A DNA stretch of 64,000 nt, taken from contig OX442314.1 in assembly GCA_949358305.1 (NCBI GenBank), forward strand, positions 44,152,581-44,216,580, written 5' to 3'. Made by a program: the position numbers and the translations under genes. The notes beneath the pieces were generated by a model that had not been told where the DNA came from, did no database searches, and was given only the letters and a program-made list of their open reading frames with translations. The number at the start of each line of letters is the position of its first letter. Positions within the stretch are counted from its first letter, which is position 1. This DNA comes from Strigamia acuminata (taxonomy: Eukaryota > Arthropoda > Chilopoda > Geophilomorpha > Linotaeniidae). Positions 1-10,732 of this stretch are shown in pieces.

Positions 1-417
1 ATTATTTACATGTCTAACAGGTGTAGTGATTGAAAATCTCAACACCGGGGGACAAGATATTACGATATTTATTGAAATTTATATTAAAATATGAATTTGT
101 TGCGATGAATTAAATATTCGATAGAATATTTTAATTTTTTGGTCGTATTTACATGTATTTTAACTAAAATACAGAGAAATTACTTGAAAAGTGATGATCT
201 CGCCTCTTCGCGAGGGTACGAGAATTACGAGGTGTGATTAAACCTCGAACCCGACAATTAATAGGGAATAAAATTCCCAGGGTTCATTGCACACAAACAC
301 TTCGTTAAAACACGTGGATACAAGTTGACTTCGTCCCTTCGTCTCCTCTTCACTTTTTCGACTCGAGAATTTCAACGCTAATTCACTTAGCCAACTTCAA
401 ACACGAAACTTCCGACA

Positions 418-1023
418 GTAAGTAGTTTCATTATTATTCTTTGACCAAAGAATTGAAAAAATTGTTCGCAACAATTGGAAAAATATCGGCGTCCCGATAA
501 AAAAGTTATAAGTTCACGTGTCATTATAAACGTGAATCGGCATTAAATCACTCTGGAAGTTTAGCTATTCAGTCGAATAGTTGGGTTAAAAATTAATAAT
601 GAATTATTAAGTTTTAAGTATGTAGGCACTAATTATTTAAATCAAGTCGCGGTCGAGGCTTGCATAAATTATTTGGCGATGAATTTTCGATGTAAGATAT
701 TTATTAGACTAGGTGTTAATTAATTAATACGAAAGATATTTCGATACTCGGAAGTTGGATTAAATAATTTACAAAACTAAAGAGAATTTTTCTTTTGAAA
801 AATCAACAAGTTGCGATTTTCGATGAAAATCGCTGTCAGGCGAGTCCATTCTAGTGTCATAAACACAAGGGGAATGTGACTCATTAGTGTCACATGTTGA
901 GGGTTATAAATAACTCGAGTTGTGTATTTTCGTTGCGAACAATACGTTTTAATTCTTTGGACTCAAGGAATGAGTATTTAGAGTGGAATTATTTTTAATA
1001 AAATAATTTATTTGCGTCTGCAG
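418..1023 (+). other. Predicted intron upstream of ORF3 in element A
   Basis: The donor ACA|GTAAGT is at 418 and the acceptor gcgtctgcag ends at 1023, immediately before the ORF3 ATG. The same pair is present in element C (33302-33908). The acceptor could also serve a longer splice from an LTR or leader donor; the sequence does not decide between these. The tract itself is AT-rich and full of short inverted repeats. Confidence 0.5.
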
Positions 1024-2541
1024 ATGGGAAGTGGTAAACACCGTTCAAAACGGAGTCATCGGCGACACCGTCATGAAAGCTCCAGCTCGTCCACCTCGTC
1101 TAGTGACGAGCAACGCCGTTCAGCGGAACGTGCTTACATGAGGGCCCAACCGATACCGACGGCGCCCGCCTCGATGTACGCCCTGACGCCGCTGCAACTC
1201 GCAACGCTTAATTGGCTGAGCGTCCATCCGGACGGATTTCCGCTCGACTTAAATGCGATGATGCAGGCCCCGTCCACTTCTGCACAGCCAACCGTTTATG
1301 AGACGGCACAATTGGCCCCGATGGCCCAAGTGGCGTATCCACCCGCGAACGTTATCAACGTCCCGTTGGCCCCGCATTCACCAGAATTCCGGCCGCCAAC
1401 TGCAAGCGTGGCGCCAACCGTTGCCAACACGTCAAATACGACTGCACCGACTTTGGCAGGACAATCAACGTTTGTTGCGAGTCTTCCTGCTGGTGCTGAG
1501 TCTTCTGCATCCGAGTACGGTTGGAATGAGCCGCCGCCGGGCGCTTTGCGTTATTCGGAGCCTGTTTCTCGCAACCGCGAGTACCGAGCGGCCAACAAGG
1601 CCAGAAAGAAGGACGAGAAGGCCCGCCTGCGCAAGGAGCAGTGCGAGCGTGACATGGCCGCAGGAATTCCGCACGATAACATCGTAACGGACCAGGCCAC
1701 GGAGACGATCTGCCCATTTTGCGTCGGCTGTGGGTGGTGCTGCGGTGCATCCGCAGGGTTTTCATTGATGCGTTGTCCAAATTGCCGTGGAAGGAAAACG
1801 CGACCGCGTTCGGAGCCGTGGCGCAAGGAGGTTCAGCCCCACGTGGTGAAAGGTATTAAGCCTAACGAGAAGCGATGTTGGGCTCACTGCCCCAAGTGCC
1901 GATTGTTTCTAAACAGCCGCGGCGAGGCTGTATACATCGACCCGCGCTTCCTCACCTGGACGCGTGCTGAAGCCAACGCCGGTGTAAGAGTCGAACTCCT
2001 TCGACAGTCACCGCCGCCGTCCGAGGACTCCGAAGTTTCTACTGAAACTGTCCAAGCCGTCGAGAGCACCGGAAGCGAGGTGCAAGAGGAATTCGTTCGA
2101 CCAAGAACGATGTCGCGCGGGCGAGGCTGTCTGACGCTCGACCGAGCGAGAGAAATTGCCAAGGTTCAACGAACCAATATCTTGGCACGAGGGCGAGCTC
2201 GTAAGCTTCAACAGGCCGTAGAAGCACCGTCCAAACCCGTGGAGGATCCTCCAGCGGCCGTAACCGACGTATCTAGCGCCCCTCCAGCGTCTAAGTCTGA
2301 GACTTCGGACGACGCACAGTTTGAGGACGCCGAGGAGCTGCTTTCCGTCGTCGATTTCGTGGCGGAGTTGCTCGAGGATCTGCCGTTCCCACCTCCGAGC
2401 CCAGAGGAAATGGAAGCTTCCGTAGAAGCCGTGTTTTCTGCCGCCTCGACTGAAGCGACGGAAGAATCCGATTTTCTGACTTCTGCTGAAGTCGAGAAGA
2501 AGGAAGAGAAAGTTTCGGCTGACGTCGAAAAGAAGGATTAA
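1024..2541 (+). CDS. Family 1 accessory protein (ORF3), copy A, cysteine-rich, 505 aa
   Basis: Function unknown. The ORF lies downstream of pol, where env lies in errantiviruses, but it has no signal peptide or membrane segment. In order it has an Arg/Lys/His/Ser-rich N-terminus (about residues 1-45), a Pro/Ala/Thr-rich linker and a basic Arg/Lys helix-like stretch (about 180-210). A cysteine cluster follows (about 230-300: CPFC, GCGWCC, CPNC, then CWAHCPKC) that looks like one or two zinc sites. The acidic Ser/Glu-rich C-terminus contains DFVAELLEDLPFPPPSP, like an activation or protein-docking motif. The ATG directly follows a good acceptor (gtctgcag|ATG), and a donor (GTAAGT) lies at 418. 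Most differences from copy C keep the frame and the motifs. A nuclear or RNA-binding regulator is inference. Confidence 0.75.
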   Translation: MGSGKHRSKRSHRRHRHESSSSSTSSSDEQRRSAERAYMRAQPIPTAPASMYALTPLQLATLNWLSVHPDGFPLDLNAMMQAPSTSAQPTVYETAQLAPMAQVAYPPANVINVPLAPHSPEFRPPTASVAPTVANTSNTTAPTLAGQSTFVASLPAGAESSASEYGWNEPPPGALRYSEPVSRNREYRAANKARKKDEKARLRKEQCERDMAAGIPHDNIVTDQATETICPFCVGCGWCCGASAGFSLMRCPNCRGRKTRPRSEPWRKEVQPHVVKGIKPNEKRCWAHCPKCRLFLNSRGEAVYIDPRFLTWTRAEANAGVRVELLRQSPPPSEDSEVSTETVQAVESTGSEVQEEFVRPRTMSRGRGCLTLDRAREIAKVQRTNILARGRARKLQQAVEAPSKPVEDPPAAVTDVSSAPPASKSETSDDAQFEDAEELLSVVDFVAELLEDLPFPPPSPEEMEASVEAVFSAASTEATEESDFLTSAEVEKKEEKVSADVEKKD

Positions 2542-3287
2542 AAGGGACAAAATTAACATTCGTTATTTTTTCTGAGTGGAAATATTTTTGACTAAAAATA
2601 TTCCAGGTGTTTTGTTGTGTTTTTTGCAATTACGAAATATTCTCATGAGTGTTGTGTTTGTTTGGCTTCAAGATCTTGAACTAATTATTTAAATATTCAT
2701 AAGAATATAGTTTGATTTAAAATTGGATTCAATTTAATTTGTTTTGTTTTCCGAATTCAATTTGGTTGTTGTTTTGAAATAATCATATTAATATATGTTT
2801 GTTTGATTTATTTGCAAATTTCATAATTATTTGTGGAAATTTTGTGTTTATTTTGCTTTGATCGAAGTATTAAAGAATTTCAAGTTGAAATTCGATAATT
2901 TTTATGACAGTCGTAATAAAAATTAGTAGTTTAGATTTTCAATAAATAAAGTTGCATAAGTTTATTCTTTATTGATTGTCTTGTTGATTAATAAGCTATG
3001 AATAAGTTTATTTGACGGAGAAACAAAATTTCTATCGAAATTTGTATTTTCTCGAACATGTATCCATGTTCGGACGAGTTCATTTCCGTCGCTTAGCAAC
3101 CGGGAGTTGCGCAGTGCAGAGAAGCCGATTAGTCTAATCGGGTGACGAAGTTTCTGAAAGAAATAACATGATTAAGTTAATAAAATACTTACCAAGTGGA
3201 TTAATTCGATAGAATTAGGTGAACATTCTTATCCATTAAGAATGACAATCGAGAGTTAGTAAACTCTATGCTTGTCACCGGGGGATG

Positions 3288-5041
3288 TGTGATGATTACA
3301 AATCGATAGTTATCAATGTTCACCATAGATGGCGCTGTTTGACCAACGCGCGTATTTCAAACTCGGTTAAAACTAAAAAGTGTGATAAATAATTATTTAG
3401 ACACGGTGAATAAAATATAACTATTTTATTCGATATAAATTAAGTATTAATTACTTGATGATGTTGATTCTATCGAATCAATATCCACTTTACTTACCTG
3501 TCGAAGGGAACCAATCGGACCCTTCCGGACCCCAACTGGGCCCATCTGGACATAGTCATATATTAGGTCCGGACTAGTGACCCACGAATCCGCCGACTCG
3601 TACGCTGATTGGCTGTCGCCAATCTAGTAGTTCTACAGAACTATATAAGCATCAGTTTTTCACTTCTCCAGAGCTTGCTTGCTTGATAACTGAACTTGTA
3701 TATTGTCTGTAGTTGAATTGTTATCGTTTGATTTCATTATTCTCTATCGACACATCAGGCCACCTCAGCTCTCCACAGATAGTATTCATTACTATCTGTT
3801 ATTGTTGTTGTAAGGCCTTTTCGGGAAGGCCAACTCCGGTAATAGACATGCATTCGCATGAAATGGCCCCGTAACGTTAGCCAGCTGTTCTACGGGACAG
3901 TAGGACTTCGTACGGTGGCTTAATATAACGGTCGTATACAGTACGACCTTGCTAAATGAAAGTAGGTCCCTCAGCTAACTGGCCACAGTCCGCTGCAGGA
4001 TGGCTGTTGTAAACAGCCCACGCAGGTTCCCGTCTTTCTACGATTGGTCCTTCCGCTCGTTAAAAGTCGGTAAAGGCCTAATGCACAGGTAACACGCCGG
4101 GTTGGTAGCCCGTGAGTAATATCTTCAAGATGTTGCGATAAATAACTACCTGGATAATGGTAATCCAACGGCAGTGGCCAAATAATATTTTACCCGGTGC
4201 TCGATCAATGGATCCCGTCATCGTAAGGCATGCTGGCGGATGGAGGAGTCAAATCCTCCCGCGATGGTTCTCTCGACCGTCGTGACGGTCCCCGCCCCAT
4301 CGTACCCTCCGGGTTAGTAACCCGTGAACAGGAGTTGAACAACACTGTGCTAAACAAATTACTCGGGCATTGGTAATCCTGTATTGGCAATATCTTTTAA
4401 ACCCGGTAAGTCCATAGAAATGTTTACCTGGTGGTTGGTACCACCGATAGCGAACTAAAGCGTACAATTAAATACTCGGCGCCTGATCACGAGATCTTGT
4501 CGTCGTAAGGCATGCTGGCGGATGGAGTCTCAACAACTCCCGCGACGTTCTCTCAATTGTCGTGACGGTCCCCGCCCAATTAATATTTATATAACAATTC
4601 ATTTGTTGTATTATTTTAATCACTTGACTTTTATTCATTTGAAACAATGGAATGTTCTGCCGAATATTCCTGTTTATGCGTAGGACTCTTCGCATATTTA
4701 GATAATCGATGCTGCGGACCAAATACGTCTCCGTAGCGATATTTGTGACGATGCCGCAAGTCAGCCGTATCCCTCTGGCTTCGCCCGGATCCTCAACCAG
4801 TTGATGCCGCCCGTTTACACGCGTCCAGAACCCATCTTTGTTATTGATTAATATTTAATAATAAATATGTTATGTCACACTAAAACTGTAAGTTATTTCT
4901 ACTTGATCACATATTCATGTTTGTAAAGGCTTCCATAGCTTATCTCGGTTAGGTTGTTGCTAATCTTAGCAACGTCTTGTATAAACCGAATTATCTATTT
5001 CAAAAGGACTAATAAATTAGCCCAAAAGTAGAATCGTCACA
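3288..5041 (+). repeat. 3' LTR of element A (1754 bp)
   Basis: The LTR begins TGTGATGATT and ends AATCGTCACA, so the termini are near-perfect 10-bp inverted repeats. It aligns end to end with the two LTRs of element C. A TATA box (TATATAAG, 3642-3649) marks the U3/R area. A polyadenylation hexamer AATAAA lies near 4858. The R/U5 part has two related modules of about 75 bp, each starting CGTAAGGCATGCTGGCGGAT, at about 4222 and 4506. Many short stem-loops are visible, among them GGAGGA/TCCTCC (4242-4259), GGGTTagtAACCC, GGTGGttggtaCCACC and GATCacgaGATC. Confidence 0.92.
3642..3649 (+). promoter_or_regulatory. TATA box in the element A LTR
   Basis: TATATAAG lies about 355 bp into the LTR, next to a small hairpin (AGTTCTACAGAACT) and followed by GCATCAGT, a plausible initiator. 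The same motif is in both LTRs of element C (23878-23885 in the 5' LTR). Confidence 0.65.
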
Positions 5042-5387
5042 CACATTTCACAGAAACACGGTCAGTGCCGGTTTAATATCTTGAGCTATTTTTCCTCAAT
5101 TTTTGCGTTGTAAACAAGGAAAGAAATGGTTTCCATGTCCAGGTTCTTTCACCCTTAAGTGTTAATGAGCTCGTCTAACTTTAATTTCTGTAAGTGGATG
5201 ATTTTTATTTTGTATTTTATTTTATTTTGATTTTATGAAGGAGTTCGTTAGGTTGAGTTTGATTAATTAAATTAAATTAATTTTATCACGAATCAATCGT
5301 ACATGACGTAACTTTTTGTGTGTACAAAAATGGATTAATTAATTAAAGAGAAAAATTGACAAACAAAAATGAATTCAATTTCATTCT
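5042..5387. other. Spacer between the element A LTR and Elongin C
   Basis: AT-rich sequence without a supportable gene. On the minus strand it would be the 3' UTR of the Elongin C copy. TTTATT motifs near 5204-5225 read AATAAA on that strand, a plausible polyadenylation signal. Confidence 0.5.
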
Positions 5388-5741
5388 TCAGCAAGCTAAG
5401 AAATTGGCGGCCATCATCAACTCGAGGCACATGTCCACGTCAATCGGAAATTCGGGGATTTCTGTGGGACTTTCGTGGTATTTAGCTTTGTATGCCAAAT
5501 ATTCGCAAACCTTTTTAAGCACGGGGGCTTTAATTTCGCGGAACTTGACGTGATTCGTTTCGGATTCGGCCCACTGGCCCGGCCCACTGAGCATGGCCTT
5601 AATGGTCCCCGACTGAATGGCATGTTCCCGCAGTATGATGAATTCGGTTCCATCGTCGGCGATCAATTTCACGCACAACGAATCCGCTCCTACGCAATGG
5701 CTTTCGTTGTGAATAATTTCGATAGTTTCGGTAGTAGTCAT
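5388..5741 (-). CDS. EloC: Elongin C (transcription elongation factor B subunit 1), intronless, 117 aa
   Basis: Elongin C has a Skp1/BTB-like fold. It binds Elongin B and BC-box proteins in Cullin-2/5 ubiquitin ligases and in the Elongin complex. The reading frame covers the whole family length: [13 protein letters not shown], then [19 protein letters not shown], the FREI segment, [18 protein letters not shown] and a closing [12 protein letters not shown]. The family usually ends ANFLDC, so D has become A here. The first ATG (5741) is used; the frame is open a few codons further upstream but without an ATG. There is no intron, and the copy sits between two LTR retrotransposons, so it may be a retrocopy. 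No poly(A) tract or target duplication is evident. The frame is intact and the core is well conserved, so it is probably functional or recently so. Confidence 0.92.
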   Translation of the reverse strand: MTTTETIEIIHNESHCVGADSLCVKLIADDGTEFIILREHAIQSGTIKAMLSGPGQWAESETNHVKFREIKAPVLKKVCEYLAYKAKYHESPTEIPEFPIDVDMCLELMMAANFLAC

Positions 5742-6023
5742 AATGTTAAATGATCGAAGCAAGAAGACCTAATTCTGAAACCTCTACAAAGCAATAACTA
5801 CCTGAATCATTGGTATAATTCGGTTAAATATGTCTTCCTTCGTGGGGTATACGCTATCGATACGTTATATTGTGTATACACGGGGGATAACGTCGGTATA
5901 ACGGCATTTCTGATAATAATAATATTTTTAAGATACACAAATGCAGTTTATATACAGGTGTTAATTTTAAATTTCGGAAAATGTAGAAAAAATAGAACAA
6001 TTTTTTTGCAATTTTCTTACTGT
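5742..6023. other. Upstream region of Elongin C up to element B
   Basis: No ORF is supportable. On the minus strand this is the presumed promoter/5' UTR. CAG|GTAGTT near 5802-5808 on that strand could be a 5' UTR splice donor. The stretch ends in CTGT (6020-6023), the left target-site copy of element B. Confidence 0.4.
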
Positions 6024-6843
6024 TGTCGCGTCCTACTTTGTATAGGTTTAAATAGCGCTAACGTGTAATACTTTACCTGTGATCAATTATGCAAATACCC
6101 AAATGAATACCAAATGTATGTAAATAAACAGGTAATTTATTCACCAGGCTTTATGCCTTTAAAATACACTCAGTAATAATTCTAGAGTCGACGTGGTCAG
6201 CGTCGAACAAAGGATTTCTCAAGATGGCGTCGTCGATTCCGCGTGGTCGGCGGAACAAAGGCGGCGTCTCGAGTTGTCGTTAATTCGTCACGGATTCGTC
6301 TTCACGGACGCGGTGGAATGCTCTTTCGAGTCTTCTATCCGTGCCTGTTGTCTAGGGTTGGTTTAGCGTCGCAGAGGCCTCGTCTAGGAACTTTGGGGTT
6401 CCCTACAAAGCACTCGGACACTTACTTCGGCGAATAATCGTCTGGGCGATTATTCTGGGTGATTTCACAAGGGCTATTCTCGTGCTTTCGCAGGAATAGC
6501 TTGCAAGTGACTTCGTGAGAGTTACAGTTTGCACTTTACTCAGCGATCCTCGATCAATCCTAACTTGTAGTTGAAGTTGGCCTGACGGTGAGGTAGTTGC
6601 TGTGTTCTTGGTGTCGTTTGTGTAAGTTCTGACTTTAGGCGGGAAACACCGCCTTTTATGCAGTGGGGTGAAGGGCCGGCGATCAACCAATGGGGGCTGA
6701 CCACCAGCCGCTTCCTCCCCCTCGGGGCACACACCTGCCATGGGGAGGTGGAGCCAACTCGGGGGGGAACGACTCTTCAATCACAGTGACTCAGAGGACA
6801 AGTATCCGCTCTGGGGGGACACTTATCCAACTGGGTCACCACA
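6024..6843 (-). repeat. 3' LTR of element B (820 bp)
   Basis: On the minus strand it begins TGTGGTGACC and ends GGACGCGACA. It is identical to the 5' LTR except at about three positions (near 6494-6495 and 6510). Confidence 0.95.
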
Positions 6844-6858
6844 CGTCCCTCCTCCAGC
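6844..6858 (-). promoter_or_regulatory. Polypurine tract of element B
   Basis: On the minus strand GGAGGAGGGACG directly abuts the 3' LTR start, the expected position of the plus-strand primer. Confidence 0.65.
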
Positions 6859-6887
6859 TTCGATCTCGGATCGGAGCGATCTCAATT

Positions 6888-8801
6888 TTATCGCTCTCCT
6901 CTGCGAAGAGCCGGCAGCACTCCTCTGCATGGGCGGAGGATCACTGGTGGCACTGCCGGGGGCGGCGGTGGTAAATCCGGGGGCAGAGAGGTTGTCAGAT
7001 CCGCAGGATTCTGTCGCTCGTTGATGAAGTACTGCGGGTGACCGCCGACCGGCTCGCCAATCAGCCCCGTACGTTCGTGGATCCAAATCCGGGTGGATGC
7101 CGGGAATCGGTCGGGAACGAGCCGGATCCTTCGCGACTCGGCGCTCGATTTGGGTTTCCGGTGGGCTCGCAAGATTCGGCGATGGAAGACGGCGTCCATG
7201 GTAGATCGGGCCTCTCTGTTCAGCCATTTGAGGATCGACTCGCCGTGATCATCGGAGTCAATGATGCGTTGTCGCGTGAACTCCGACATCTGAAGGAAGG
7301 GGTATTCCACTCCCAGCCTCAAATAAAGCTGCGCTGCTGGGGGCGGCGGAGGCGATGGAGGAAGTGGAATCTCCATTGGACTCTCCAACGGTGGCGTAGC
7401 CGGCTCTGTTGTAAGAGCGGCCAGCTCTGCCGCTGGTGGCGAAGGAGAGGGCAGCGGAGGAGTTCGCGGTCCTCGGTTGGAGCGCTTCGGAATCAATTTG
7501 GGTCGATTCGCATACCGCTTCTCCTTTGGGAATACCGGCTTTGGGGTCGGTATGTATGGTTGGACCGCCGCCTCTGGGGGGGCGGTCTCGATGGCCTGTG
7601 GGAGGCTCGCTGTCGTTCCCGGTATCTCCGGAGCCTCCCGAATTGTTCGCAACAAGGAAGGGTGGACTCCGGGGTTCCGGTAGCGGAATGCCAACAAACG
7701 CATCTTCGAAAACTGCAGGCCTGGGTTCTCCGTATTCCTGGCCAGGTCGAAGCGCAGCGAGGCGGGCTCAGGAGTCCATCCGGCCCATACCTGGTACAAC
7801 GCCCGAGGAAGGTGAACTCCCTCACGGTCGACGATTGTCCAGGCCGCCATAGCCTGCCGACTGTCCAAGAAGACGCCCAGGAACAGCAGCTGGGCCATGA
7901 CGTTCGTCACGGCCAAATTCAAACTGCTCCGATGGCAGGGGTGAGCGCGGTCCGGATTGTCACTGAATTGTTGTGACAGCGTCCGCATCTGTTCGATCGC
8001 CCAATTGATGTGGTGAGTTTGGGCGGCGTCGGCCTGTCGTATGGCCAACTCGGCAATCGCGGGGTTCTCGTATTCGGCCAGATATTCCTGCAGCTCGCCG
8101 AGTGGGGGATAGGCCGCTTCACGCCGGCATCGAGCGTCCATCTCTCGCTGTGCGTACCATTCGGCGTTGCGATAAGGTCGACACACTCGTGGCGTTGGGG
8201 GTGACGGTGGACGGCCCAGCCCGGGTAGATTATCGTATCTGACCCGCTTCGGAGCTGGATCTCCCACCGGAATCATCCGGGGAGGGGTCCAAGCGGTCAC
8301 GGCTGGGTTTGTACCCTCGAGGAGTGGCGGCCATCGCGATTGCACTTGTGGGGGCACAAGCGCGGTTGGCACAGCCGGTGTTGAGCCCGACGGCCGGTTG
8401 GCCGCGTATCCTCGGAAGGCGTTCTTCAATGCTACGGCCAGATCCTGTTTTGTAACCGGCCCATCTTTGTCCGACTCATCTGGGGACATTTGCTCTTCCG
8501 TCAACTCTCCCAAATCAATCTCTGCTTGGCGCCTGGACGGTCCAGCCGTGGGTCCGAGACTCTGGGGTTCGGGCCTTTTCGCGGCGGCCATCTCTTGCTC
8601 CTTCTCTAATCCCTTAGCTATCAGGGATTGTGCTCGCAACTTCTGACGTACTTTGCGCTTTCGATTCCTCCGGGTGCTGGCTGCGACGGATCTTCGTTGG
8701 GCCGTCCTCTGGGGGACGTCCGTCGGAGAATTCGGTTTCTGGTGTGATGAGACGGTTCGTCGCGACGAGGATTGATCTGACGACTGTGTGGTAATCGCCA
8801 T
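6888..8801 (-). CDS. Family 2 accessory ORF3b, proline-rich, 637 aa
   Basis: Function not recognised. The frame starts at the first ATG (8801; sequence MAITTQSSDQSS) and ends just before the polypurine tract. It has a basic N-terminal patch (about residues 40-60, RRNRKRKVRQKLR) that could be a nuclear-localisation or RNA-binding signal. An acidic Glu/Asp stretch follows (about 95-120), then a helical central region (about 210-380) and several Pro-rich tracts (about 430-500 and near the C-terminus). No signal peptide, membrane anchor or fusion peptide is visible, so it is not a conventional Env. The same frame contains ORF3a upstream, separated by stop codons between 9041 and 8801. Whether it has its own spliced mRNA is unknown. 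Confidence 0.65.
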   Translation of the reverse strand: MAITTQSSDQSSSRRTVSSHQKPNSPTDVPQRTAQRRSVAASTRRNRKRKVRQKLRAQSLIAKGLEKEQEMAAAKRPEPQSLGPTAGPSRRQAEIDLGELTEEQMSPDESDKDGPVTKQDLAVALKNAFRGYAANRPSGSTPAVPTALVPPQVQSRWPPLLEGTNPAVTAWTPPRMIPVGDPAPKRVRYDNLPGLGRPPSPPTPRVCRPYRNAEWYAQREMDARCRREAAYPPLGELQEYLAEYENPAIAELAIRQADAAQTHHINWAIEQMRTLSQQFSDNPDRAHPCHRSSLNLAVTNVMAQLLFLGVFLDSRQAMAAWTIVDREGVHLPRALYQVWAGWTPEPASLRFDLARNTENPGLQFSKMRLLAFRYRNPGVHPSLLRTIREAPEIPGTTASLPQAIETAPPEAAVQPYIPTPKPVFPKEKRYANRPKLIPKRSNRGPRTPPLPSPSPPAAELAALTTEPATPPLESPMEIPLPPSPPPPPAAQLYLRLGVEYPFLQMSEFTRQRIIDSDDHGESILKWLNREARSTMDAVFHRRILRAHRKPKSSAESRRIRLVPDRFPASTRIWIHERTGLIGEPVGGHPQYFINERQNPADLTTSLPPDLPPPPPAVPPVILRPCRGVLPALRRGER

Positions 8802-9038
8802 GAACAACGAGGATCTTTTCTTTCCTCGATCTTGGTGTGTTTCGGTCCTCGCAGCCCAGTGGGCGGACGTTTCGACTGTTCGCTCAGCCCGCGCGTCGTC
8901 TGGCGAGGCAGGCTCGAGCGTTACTACTCGGCGACACTCCGAGCGCACGACAACTCGAGTTCGGGAACTGGAGCTGCTCGAGCGGCTGCGGTAGTCGCGG
9001 CTCGTTGACGGGCCGGTCTCTATTGGGGAGACGGCCTG

Positions 9039-10352
9039 TCATCTTCGTGCGGGTCCGCGTGGGGCGGACTCCGCCGGACGCTTCGATCTTCTGTGATGGC
9101 GGCGACTTCCCAGGATACCAGCGTGGTATAACTGCCACATCTCAGACTGCGTGGCTGTAAAATTCGCCGGCGGTATCCATCTGGGTGTCAGATGATCTTC
9201 TTCGATGTCGCGAAGCCATCTACGGATTTCTTCGGGGGAGAAACCGTTTCTCTCGAGAACTCGGGTTACTCCGTGAGTCTCGGTGCGCTTTAAGCGTTTG
9301 ATCTCGTCGTCCACTATTCTCTGGCGGGCTGCCAAGGTCGGGGCCTCGCTCCACCTATGGGAGGTGTGCAGCTCGGCCACCGTGCCTGGGTAAGCCTCTT
9401 CCAGGTACCCGGAGTAAACGGGGCTCGGCGGATCCGTATCGGGTGGGATCCGCGGCCCCACTCGCTCCCTCATCTCCTTCGTCATGCACTCGACCAGCGT
9501 TTTCGATCGCTCGAATTTTTCTTCGAGGGTCCTGGAATACATCAATCGAATTTTCCAGGCGCTGGTCTCCGCAGGATAGGCCTGCCGCAGGTAGATCGAC
9601 AGGGCTCCGCGAAAGATGTTGTTGGCGGTTGACGCCGTCGGAGGCAGGGCGTCCCACGATTCTAGCGGGTCGACCTGAATAATTTTAGATCACAAGATTA
9701 ATATAATAAATCCCAGTTAACGATGGGGATCAGAAATATGCTCAAGATCGACGGTGGCAGCAACTCCTTTCTTTTGTTGCGGCCGTCGGTCTTATTTTCT
9801 TGTTTCGCAGTTCTGCGATGATCTCCGCCGTCGTAGCGCTGATCCAACACTACTTTTGAACTCAGGTGATCCGCTTTTTTGGAAGGGGTCGCAGGCAAAA
9901 CCGATCGTTAAATTTTAATTTCTTACGTTAAACTTTTTTATTTTAACTCTAATCGTATTTTAATTTATTACGATGTTTAAATTTAAAAGAAAGAAAACCT
10001 TTAGTTTTGGTTTTGGTTTGCCACGACGCCATTCCGCGAACACTTCCTTTGTTCTAGTTTTTTGGCGGCCTTGACTCCGAGGTGAATCTGGGTCCACTCT
10101 CGGGTTTTTAGCCAGCCTTAAATCAACAATAAAACAGAAAGAAATATATCAGTCACAAGTCACGCTCCAATCTGGGTTGGATGCAACAGATTCAAAGAAT
10201 TATGTGATTTCTCTGGGGAAATCACACTAATTTACCTGCAACGGCGGTTGTTCGTCCCAATTCTCATCTTCTTCTGCATTTACGATTAGGCCGTCGCTCT
10301 CGTCTCTCGACGATGCGCTCGGCTCTAATCGTGGGTTGCGTCGATCGGCCAT
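9039..10352 (-). CDS. Family 2 accessory ORF3a, two exons, 250 aa
   Basis: Function not recognised. Exon 1 (10352-10236) starts ATG GCC GAT CGA and ends CAG|GTAAAT. Exon 2 (9674-9039) begins after the acceptor AAATTATTCAG|GTC. The intron is phase 0, and the joined frame runs from MADRRNPRLEP through NWDEQPPLQ / VDPLESWDALPP to a stop at 9039. Exon 1 is acidic. Exon 2 looks largely helical, with EEKFERSKTLVECMTKEMRER and ERNGFSPEEIRRWLRDIEED, and has a basic C-terminus (SRRHHRRSKRP). There is no signal peptide or membrane segment. The intron inside an element RNA implies a spliced transcript separate from full-length genomic RNA, as for env in errantiviruses, but the product is not Env-like. 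Confidence 0.62.
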
Positions 10353-10732
10353 TTCAATTTAGGAAAATGAAGTTTTGTTTGAGAGGTCTTTGTCTTTCTC
10401 TTTGGGGGAGAAGCAAAAACACGTCTCGTCGTGTTAAAAACAGTCGGAAACTGGGCCTATCGACGCTGAGAATTGTGGGTCTCGAACGCGTCTCGTATTT
10501 TGCGAGATCCGCCGTGCTGGCAATGACGCTACGGGGTCGACCGCGTGGTTTCGTTGTCACGTGGTCGCCCGCTACGTCATAACTTCTCGTCTGTTAGTGG
10601 TGACTGCGACAATTCGTTGCGAAGTTTGGACTTAGCCAAATTTTCGCGTCTCAACATGTGCAGCAGCTCTCGTAAGTAAATCTTTTTATTTTACAAGGCC
10701 TCCGCTCCATGTTATCACATTTTCTTTTATTT

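Larger units (their letters stand above)
1..5041 (+). mobile_element. Element A: 3' part of a family 1 Ty3/Gypsy-type LTR retrotransposon
   Basis: This is the 3' end of a retrotransposon that continues past the left edge of the window. Position 1 onward matches the complete copy (element C) from about 32885 onward, beginning just downstream of pol. It contains a non-coding hairpin-rich tract (1-1023), an intact accessory ORF (1024-2541), a 3' untranslated tract and a 3' LTR (3288-5041). Compared with element C it has many scattered substitutions and small indels, and its LTR is 1754 bp against 1744 bp. It is therefore an older or diverged family member, although its accessory ORF is still open. 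The target-site duplication cannot be tested because the 5' flank is outside the window. Confidence 0.93.

Noticed and set aside
7038-7976. 312-codon plus-strand frame
   Set aside because: Antisense to the accessory ORF3b of element B; Arg/Trp/Gly-rich shadow without features.
6888-9545. Env glycoprotein in element B
   Set aside because: No signal peptide, furin-like site, fusion peptide or transmembrane segment in either downstream ORF.
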